5,967 nt of DNA from an uncultured bacterium (lineage in GTDB: Bacteria; UBA4055): NCBI GenBank assembly GCA_937873545.1, contig CALMWI010000507.1, forward strand, positions 1 through 5,967, read 5' to 3'. A program made the translations under genes and the position numbers. The notes beneath the pieces are model-generated. The model had not been told where the DNA came from and did no database searches. It saw only the letters and a program-made list of their open reading frames with translations. Numbering within the stretch: the stretch's first letter is position 1; each line of letters starts with the position of its first letter. Below are positions 1 through 4,945 of the stretch, in pieces.

Positions 1-825
1 GTAAAGGGGCTTACATCTTTTTATGCTTACAAGGATCTGAATGACGGTCTGGACAGTAAACTGGCGGGTTCAATTGAAAAGATCTCGGAATTAAGCAGGC
101 TGATATTCAATAAAAACAATCTGCATATCGGAATAACTTCAGACGAGGAAGGTATAAAGCTTGCTAAAATAGCCTGCAAAGACATTATTTCAGCCTTAGA
201 CAATGAAAGACTTCCGGAAATTACAATGAAGTATCCTGTTTTCAAAAAGAACGAAGCTTTTCTGACATCTTCAGATGTGGTTTTCGTATCACTGGGCGGA
301 GATTTTCTAACGAACGGGCTTGAATATTCCGGAAAACTCGAAGTTGTAAGGAACTATCTTTCTTCCGATTATCTTTTTGAAACCATCAGGCTGAAAGGCG
401 GGGCCTATGGAGCATGGATATATTTCAACACCATGTCCGGATTCATGTCATTAACAAGCTATAGGGACCCGAATGTCAAAAAAACATATGACGTATATTA
501 TGGAATATCTGAGCATTTGAGAGATTTCAGTATGAATAAATCGTCTTTCACAAATATTAAGATAGGGGCCTACGCAAATTTCGATCCTCTTTTAAGCCCT
601 TATTCCAAAGGAAAAAAGTCAAGAGATGATTATCTGTCGGGCATAACGCAGGAATTTGTAGAAAAAACTATATGCGAAATACTGAACTGTACGCAGAAAG
701 ATATAGCCGATACGGCAGAAAATTTTGAAAGTTTTTTACGGGCGGCTTCAAAATCGGTAATAGGAAATGCGGACAAAATCAAAAAAGAAAGAGAGCTTTT
801 CTCCGGTCTTATCGAAATAACATAA
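1..825 (+). CDS. M16C (presequence protease / PreP-like) zinc metallopeptidase, C-terminal 274 aa, 5' partial
   Basis: The reading frame is open from the first base to a TAA at 823-825, so the gene starts upstream of the window. The visible part matches the C-terminal region of family M16C peptidases (PreP/Cym1/falcilysin type), clam-shell proteases of about 950-1000 aa that degrade unfolded peptides. The strongest sign is RLKGGAYG at fragment residues 130-137. Its Arg and Tyr, six residues apart, match the C-terminal Arg/Tyr pair known in plant PreP to contribute to the active site across the enzyme half-chambers. SYRDPN, about 18 residues later, is also typical of the family. The zinc-binding HxxEH motif lies in the missing N-terminal half, so catalytic competence cannot be judged. 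An ATG at 226 is internal and not the start. The lipoprotein gene begins 12 nt downstream, so the two are probably co-transcribed. The family call is firm; substrate and location are unknown. Confidence 0.88.
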   Translation, partial: VKGLTSFYAYKDLNDGLDSKLAGSIEKISELSRLIFNKNNLHIGITSDEEGIKLAKIACKDIISALDNERLPEITMKYPVFKKNEAFLTSSDVVFVSLGGDFLTNGLEYSGKLEVVRNYLSSDYLFETIRLKGGAYGAWIYFNTMSGFMSLTSYRDPNVKKTYDVYYGISEHLRDFSMNKSSFTNIKIGAYANFDPLLSPYSKGKKSRDDYLSGITQEFVEKTICEILNCTQKDIADTAENFESFLRAASKSVIGNADKIKKERELFSGLIEIT

Positions 826-837
826 AAGGGAGTTAAA

Positions 838-1398
838 ATGAAGATTAGTATTATATGGCTGTCAATTATTGTGTCAGTAATGTTTTTTTCCTGCACGCCT
901 GAAATAGAAGATGATTATGTAAGGATAGATTTCAGTAAAAATAATCAGTACCTTCAGTATTATTCCGATACTACAGCAGTTTTAGTAAAAGCACATTATC
1001 ATGCTTCACCTTCCAGGAACGGAGTATTTCTTGACGATAAAGATACCACTTTCACCGCAAACGCACTTTTCTTCAGAACGAGCGCGGTATCACCCTGGAC
1101 GCATCATTACACTTTCGGATCAGATTCGAATATGTACGCAGCAAAAAGGGACGGCAGTAAATTGTATTTCAGATATGAAGATACTCTTCTATATATTATA
1201 GATCTTAAATACCCCTCGGGTTCAAATCCAGACAGTGTAAAAATAACGGAATTTGATTCACTTCTGTATCCTAATATATTGACATCGAATAATACTGACA
1301 GCACGGACATAGACTATATCGACAGCCTGAACAATAGTGCTAAATGGTATAAGCCCTACGGCCAGTGGAAAGATGAAATAATTAATTTATATCGATAA
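838..1398 (+). CDS. small predicted lipoprotein of unknown function (186 aa)
   Basis: I do not recognise a family. The protein starts with a lysine and a hydrophobic stretch (residues 3-17) ending in FFSC, giving a predicted lipoprotein signal peptide with the modified Cys at position 19. The lipobox is relaxed, with Phe at -3 and -2 instead of Leu/Ala. There is no Asp directly after the Cys; by the E. coli rule that favours the outer membrane, though the rule may not hold here. The mature part (about 168 aa) has no other Cys, is rich in Tyr, Asp, Ser and Asn, and has alternating hydrophobic stretches that suggest beta structure. A GGGAG site at 828-832 lies 5 nt before the ATG, which supports the start. 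The gene follows the M16C peptidase by 12 nt and is probably its operon partner. Its last 12 nt overlap the end of the convergent ispD gene. Confidence 0.75.
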   Translation: MKISIIWLSIIVSVMFFSCTPEIEDDYVRIDFSKNNQYLQYYSDTTAVLVKAHYHASPSRNGVFLDDKDTTFTANALFFRTSAVSPWTHHYTFGSDSNMYAAKRDGSKLYFRYEDTLLYIIDLKYPSGSNPDSVKITEFDSLLYPNILTSNNTDSTDIDYIDSLNNSAKWYKPYGQWKDEIINLYR

Positions 1399-2103
1399 GT
1401 AATCAAGAAGTGCTTCAGCTATAACAAGATCATTCTGATTGGTGATCTTAATATTAAAAGAATTTCCCTCAACAACAGATATAATCGGTTTTCTGCCCGA
1501 TATCTGTTCTCCGTATTTCTCAGCCAATGCTGAATCGTCAGTAGCGTAAAACTTCTCATACGCAGCAAGTTCATGACATTTTTTAATAAAACCGAACCTG
1601 AATGTTTGTGGCGTCTGAACCGAAACAAGTTCATTTCTGTTCAAAGTTGATTCTATCCTCCCATCAATTATTTTCTTGATGGTGTTTACGGGCTCTATTC
1701 CTACAATAGAACCTTCTGAGCTGACAACAGACTCGATACAATTCAGTATTATATCATGCGTAATAAAAGGTCTTACACCGTCATGGATTAGAATAATATC
1801 GTTCTCGTCTGCTTCGATCACTCTCAAAGCGCACAAAACGGAATCCTGTCTCTGAGGGCCTCCCGCGATCACATTTTTTACTTTATGGAAATTATATCTG
1901 CCGATTATATTTGATTTAACGAAATCAATGTCATCAGGCGGGACGGTCAATGCTATTTCATCAACGCGATCGGTAACATGAAAGTTATTTATCGTATGCG
2001 CAAGTATAGGTTTTTTACCGATCTCGATATACTGTTTTCTTGTCTCCGACTGCATCCTGAGACCGGATCCTCCTGCAGTTATCAAGACTATAATTTTAGA
2101 CAT
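1387..2103 (-). CDS. ispD: 2-C-methyl-D-erythritol 4-phosphate cytidylyltransferase (IspD)
   Basis: IspD joins CTP and 2-C-methyl-D-erythritol 4-phosphate to give CDP-methylerythritol plus pyrophosphate, the third step of the cytoplasmic MEP isoprenoid pathway. At 238 aa it has the usual family length. The nucleotide-binding loop AGGSGLRM is at residues 10-17 (Arg16 matching E. coli Arg20) and KQY at 23-25 (Lys23 matching E. coli Lys27). GGPQRQDSV is at 81-89, HDGVRPF at 107-113 (Asp108 in the metal-binding position), RN at 156-157, TPQTF at 164-168, ATDDSALAE at 187-195, and NIKIT at 217-221 with the conserved Lys219. All key residues look intact. Translation starts at an ATG (complement of 2101-2103) preceded by an AAAGGA-like site. 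The gene stands alone, without ispF beside it, has its own promoter, and converges on the lipoprotein gene with a 12-nt overlap. Confidence 0.95.
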   Translation of the reverse strand: MSKIIVLITAGGSGLRMQSETRKQYIEIGKKPILAHTINNFHVTDRVDEIALTVPPDDIDFVKSNIIGRYNFHKVKNVIAGGPQRQDSVLCALRVIEADENDIILIHDGVRPFITHDIILNCIESVVSSEGSIVGIEPVNTIKKIIDGRIESTLNRNELVSVQTPQTFRFGFIKKCHELAAYEKFYATDDSALAEKYGEQISGRKPIISVVEGNSFNIKITNQNDLVIAEALLDYLSI

Positions 2104-2133
2104 TTTCCTATCCTTTGATAAAATTTGTGAAGT

Positions 2134-2162
2134 AATTTAGCAATATGTTGCATTAATGTCAA
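2134..2162 (-). promoter_or_regulatory. sigma-70-type promoter of ispD
   Basis: Read on the minus strand there is a perfect TTGACA (complement of 2157-2162), a 17-nt spacer and TAAATT (complement of 2134-2139, 4/6 to TATAAT). Transcription would start near 2127, leaving a leader of about 24 nt with an AAAGGA-type ribosome site before the ispD ATG. The position, spacing and perfect -35 box make this a good prediction, but it is by eye only. Confidence 0.6.
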
Positions 2163-2192
2163 TAATTCAAATTTTAAGCATAAAAAATTACC

Positions 2193-2220
2193 TTGCTTTT
2201 AAAATTTAAACCCTTATATT
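2193..2220 (+). promoter_or_regulatory. possible promoter of the cPGS-like gene
   Basis: TTGCTT (2193-2198, only the TTG matches) and TATATT (2215-2220, 5/6 to TATAAT) are 16 nt apart, placing a start near 2227 and a leader of about 58 nt. The gene must have its own promoter because ispD upstream runs the other way. The -35 box is weak and the area is very AT-rich, so the exact site is uncertain. Confidence 0.4.
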
Positions 2221-2275
2221 TTGGACTCTTGAAATAGCAGTCATGTCGAATAATAAACATAATATATAAACAAAT

Positions 2276-2280
2276 GGAGA
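2276..2280 (+). promoter_or_regulatory. ribosome binding site that fixes the cPGS-like start at 2286
   Basis: GGAGA sits 5 nt before the ATG at 2286. An in-frame ATG four codons earlier (2274) overlaps this site and has no Shine-Dalgarno sequence of its own in the AT-rich stretch before it. The shorter protein, beginning MAKRN, is therefore the more likely product. Confidence 0.7.
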
Positions 2281-2285
2281 CAAAA

Positions 2286-3635
2286 ATGGCAAAAAGAAAT
2301 GTAATCATCATTGGCGCTGCGGGAAGAGATTTCCACAACTTCAATACTTATTACAGGAACAACGCTAACTATAATATAGTAGCATTCACCGCGGCTCAGA
2401 TACCGGATATAGACGGAAGAAAATATCCCAAAGAACTTGCGGGAAAATTATATCCTGCAGGGATCCCGATCGAATCTGAGGACAAACTTGTTGACCTGAT
2501 TAAAAAATACAAAGTTCACGAATGTGTTTTCGCATACAGCGATGTGACTTATCAGCATGTGATGAAACTGTCGGCCATTGTTAACTCGGCCGGGGCGTCT
2601 TTTGTTCTTTTAGGACCATCAGACACTCAGGTAAAAAGCACAAAGCCGGTAATAGCTGTAGGAGCAGTGAGAACAGGAGCCGGAAAAAGCCAGACTTCAA
2701 GAAAGATCGTCGAACTTCTTATGGCGAAAGGAATTAAAGTTGTCGCCATAAGACACCCTATGCCTTACGGTAATCTAGTTGAACAGAAAGTTCAGAGATT
2801 CGCAAAAGTAGCTGACCTTGCAAAGCATAAATGCACGATCGAAGAAATGGAAGAATACGAACCGCACGTTGTACGCGGCAATGTAATCTATGCCGGCGTT
2901 GATTATGAAGCTATCGTAAGAGAAGCAGAAAAAGAAGCCGATGTCATCCTCTGGGACGGCGGAAACAACGATTTCTCATTCTACAAACCGGATCTAATGA
3001 TAACCGTGGCAGATCCGCACAGAGCGGGAAACGAAGTATCTTTCTACCCGGGCGAGGCAACTTTAAGACTTGCTGATGTTATCGTAATCAACAAAATGGA
3101 CAGCGCTTCTCCCGAAGGCATCCAGACGGTCAGAGAGAACATCGAAAGGATCAATCCGAAGGCAATCGTGGTTGACGGCGCTTCTCCGATAACAGTTGAC
3201 AAACCTGAACTGATCAAAGGAAAAAGAGTTCTTGTAGTTGAGGACGGACCGACTTTAACTCACGGACACATGAAGATAGGGGCAGGTACTGTAGCAGCAA
3301 GAAAATTCGGCGCTAAAGAACTTATTGACCCCAGACCTTATGCAGTAGGCAAGCTGGCAAAAACATTCGAGATTTATCCGAATATAGGTATATTACTTCC
3401 TGCAATGGGTTACGGCGCAGAACAAGTAAAAGATCTGGAAAAAACCATAAACAATACGCCTTGCGATGCTGTTGTTATCGCAACTCCGATAGACCTGAAC
3501 AGGATAGTAAAAATTAAAAAACCTACAGTTAAAGTAGGATATGATCTTCAGGAGATCGGGACCCCGAATCTTACGGAAGTGATCGATGAATTCGTAAAAA
3601 AATTCAAACTCGGTAAAAAATCAGTAAAAAAATAA
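2286..3635 (+). CDS. cyclic 2,3-diphosphoglycerate synthetase-like P-loop NTPase (449 aa)
   Basis: The whole chain fits the COG2403 family (predicted GTPases), whose characterised archaeal member is cyclic 2,3-diphosphoglycerate synthetase (cPGS). That enzyme uses ATP to cyclise 2,3-bisphosphoglycerate into a compatible solute. The length is close to the archaeal enzyme's (about 460 aa). A Rossmann-like N-terminal domain starts with VIIIGAAGRDFHNFN (residues 6-20). The P-loop is GAVRTGAGKSQTS (126-138, Lys134), followed by RHPMPYG (156-162), the acidic WDGGNND (223-229), NKMD (269-272), DGPTLTHGHMKIGAG (residues 322-336) and a DPRPYAVGK stretch near 350. No motif looks broken. The tail is Lys-rich. 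The gene is flanked by its own probable promoter and a strong terminator, so it appears monocistronic. Bacterial members of the family have no function I can cite, so cyclic-DPG synthesis is an inference from homology; the family assignment is firm. Confidence 0.85.
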   Translation: MAKRNVIIIGAAGRDFHNFNTYYRNNANYNIVAFTAAQIPDIDGRKYPKELAGKLYPAGIPIESEDKLVDLIKKYKVHECVFAYSDVTYQHVMKLSAIVNSAGASFVLLGPSDTQVKSTKPVIAVGAVRTGAGKSQTSRKIVELLMAKGIKVVAIRHPMPYGNLVEQKVQRFAKVADLAKHKCTIEEMEEYEPHVVRGNVIYAGVDYEAIVREAEKEADVILWDGGNNDFSFYKPDLMITVADPHRAGNEVSFYPGEATLRLADVIVINKMDSASPEGIQTVRENIERINPKAIVVDGASPITVDKPELIKGKRVLVVEDGPTLTHGHMKIGAGTVAARKFGAKELIDPRPYAVGKLAKTFEIYPNIGILLPAMGYGAEQVKDLEKTINNTPCDAVVIATPIDLNRIVKIKKPTVKVGYDLQEIGTPNLTEVIDEFVKKFKLGKKSVKK

Positions 3636-3659
3636 CTTTATTCTTTAATTCGCGATTCG

Positions 3660-3690
3660 AGGGGGCAGTTTTCTGCTCCCTTTTTATTTT
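3660..3690 (+). terminator. intrinsic terminator after the cPGS-like gene
   Basis: GGGGGCAG (3661-3668) pairs with CTGCTCCC (3673-3680) in an 8-bp stem with one G-U pair and a TTTT loop, and A3660 can add a pair with T3681. A run of T broken by one A follows (3681-3690). It lies 25 nt after the stop codon and is a textbook rho-independent terminator that separates this gene from pilT. Confidence 0.9.
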
Positions 3691-3846
3691 CCACTAAATT
3701 TACTGGATTTACTGAATTTTTGACAAGAAAAGAGAATTTTTAATGCTTGACTTTAAAATGAATAACATTTATTTTTTTATCTTATCAGTTGAAGACTGCT
3801 GATCAGCTTCATTACAAGATAAATTACTTGAAAATTTGGAGATTAT
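3691..3846 (+). promoter_or_regulatory. promoter and leader region of the pilT operon
   Basis: This gap after the terminator has no credible reading frame. The best promoter is TTGACT (3747-3752, 5/6), a 17-nt spacer and TATTTT (3770-3775, 4/6), giving a start near 3782 and a leader of about 65 nt. Upstream are two adjacent copies of TTTACTGRA (3699-3707 and 3708-3716) that could be an activator site or chance. The pilT ribosome site GGAGA is at 3838-3842. Confidence 0.5.
3777..3822 (+). other. inverted repeats in the pilT 5' leader
   Basis: Nested inverted repeats are visible: TTATCTT (3777-3783) with AAGATAA (3816-3822), enclosing TGAAG (3790-3794) with CTTCA (3807-3811). A competing pairing, ATCAG (3784-3788) with CTGAT (3799-3803), cannot form together with the inner one. 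No T-run follows, so this is not an ordinary terminator. It matches no riboswitch I know. The predicted transcription start lies inside the outer arm, which weakens the outer stem as an RNA element. Confidence 0.3.
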
Positions 3847-4917
3847 ATGGCGGACATTGTTGAATTACTCGAAATAACCGTTCAGGAAGGCGCATCAGAC
3901 CTTCATATCTGCGCGGGAAGCCCTCCGGTAATAAGGATCGACGGGGACCTTGTAAGGTTAAACAGGCCTGTTCTTATGCCTAAAGAAACAAAAGAAATAG
4001 CTTATAGCGTGCTTAATGAATATCAGAAAAACGAATTTGAGAAAAAGCTTCAGGTTGACCTCTCAACAGGCATCAGAAATCTAGGAAGATTCAGGGTGAA
4101 TGTGTACAGCCAGAGAGAGGCTATTTCAATAGCTTTCAGGGCTATACCTAACGATATAAGGTCTTTTGACGAAGCGGGAATACCGTCAATCGTTTCAACT
4201 TTGTGTGACAAACCTAACGGTATAGTTCTGGTAACCGGACCTACCGGCTCCGGAAAGTCAACAACACTTGCAACGATGATCGATAAGATCAACAGCGAAT
4301 ATCCCCTGCATATCCTGACAATCGAAGACCCGATCGAGTTTCTTCATAAGTCAAAAAAAGCCATCATCAACCAGAGAGAGCTCGGTACGGACTTCAGGGA
4401 ATTCCCGGATGCACTGAGAGCAGCCCTGAGGCAGGACCCTGATGTTATTCTGGTCGGCGAGATGAGGGACAGAGAGACAATGGAGCTAGCGTTAAGAGCC
4501 GCTGAAACCGGACATTTAGTAATGACCACTCTTCATACTAATTCATGTGCGCAGACTATCGGAAGGATCATAGACACTTTCCCGGAAAATATGCAGGAGC
4601 AGATAAGAACTCAGCTCGGTATGATGATGCAGGGTGTTGTAACACAGAAACTTCTCCCTAAAGTAGGAGGAGGAAGGGTTTTAGGTTGTGAGATCATGAT
4701 CGGTACTCCGGCGATCAACTCTCTGATCAGGGAAAATAAAGTGCATCAGCTCGACAGTATAATCCAGGTCAGCCAGAAGTACGGAATGATGACTTTCAAC
4801 CAGCATCTTACACAGTTGGTTAAAGAAGGACTTATAACTAAAGAAACAGCTATTCACGCTTGTAATACCGAAATTAGCGTTCTCGTGGATCTGATGAGCA
4901 GAGAGGGAATAAGATAG
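3847..4917 (+). CDS. pilT: type IV pilus twitching motility / retraction ATPase PilT
   Basis: PilT is the cytoplasmic hexameric ATPase that drives pilus retraction and hence twitching. At 356 aa it has the family's normal length. The N-terminal PAS-like domain contains the typical GASDLH (residues 15-20) and GRFRVN (80-85). The ATPase core has Walker A GPTGSGKST (131-139), the Asp box TIEDPIE (158-164), Walker B VILVGEMRD (200-208, catalytic Glu205) and the His box GHLVMTTLHTN (222-232, His223 and His230). The C-terminal motif needed for retraction, AIRNLIRE in Pseudomonas aeruginosa, reads AINSLIRE here (289-296). The absence of the long N-terminal extension and Cys zinc motif of PilB separates it from the extension motor. 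GGAGA at 3838-3842 supports the ATG at 3847. The next gene, a receiver-PilB fusion, starts 28 nt after its stop with no terminator between, so both motors are probably made from one transcript. Confidence 0.94.
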   Translation: MADIVELLEITVQEGASDLHICAGSPPVIRIDGDLVRLNRPVLMPKETKEIAYSVLNEYQKNEFEKKLQVDLSTGIRNLGRFRVNVYSQREAISIAFRAIPNDIRSFDEAGIPSIVSTLCDKPNGIVLVTGPTGSGKSTTLATMIDKINSEYPLHILTIEDPIEFLHKSKKAIINQRELGTDFREFPDALRAALRQDPDVILVGEMRDRETMELALRAAETGHLVMTTLHTNSCAQTIGRIIDTFPENMQEQIRTQLGMMMQGVVTQKLLPKVGGGRVLGCEIMIGTPAINSLIRENKVHQLDSIIQVSQKYGMMTFNQHLTQLVKEGLITKETAIHACNTEISVLVDLMSREGIR

Positions 4918-4945
4918 AAAAGTAATAAACATAAAGGGCAGTTTT

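Noticed and set aside
630..896. 88-codon minus-strand open frame with hydrophobic stretches
   Set aside because: It is antisense to the peptidase end and the lipoprotein start. The hydrophobicity mirrors the coding bias of the other strand.
1426..1449. AAGATCA...TGATCTT inverted repeat, a possible terminator of the lipoprotein transcript
   Set aside because: No T-run follows on either strand, the loop is about 8-10 nt, and it lies inside ispD codons. It does not qualify as an intrinsic terminator.
2251..2262. TAATAAACATAA, repeated exactly at 4923-4934, both just before gene starts
   Set aside because: The 12-mer is nearly all A/T, lies at different distances from the two starts (23 and 11 nt), and is plausible by chance in AT-rich spacers.
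2274..2285. Upstream in-frame ATG for the cPGS-like gene
   Set aside because: The GGAGA ribosome site for the ATG at 2286 overlaps this ATG, and no Shine-Dalgarno sequence precedes it. Translation more likely starts at 2286.
3720..3725. Perfect TTGACA as an alternative pilT -35 box
   Set aside because: The nearest -10-like hexamer (TTTAAT, 3739-3744) is only 13 nt away, too close for a sigma-70 promoter. The TTGACT/TATTTT pair downstream has correct spacing.
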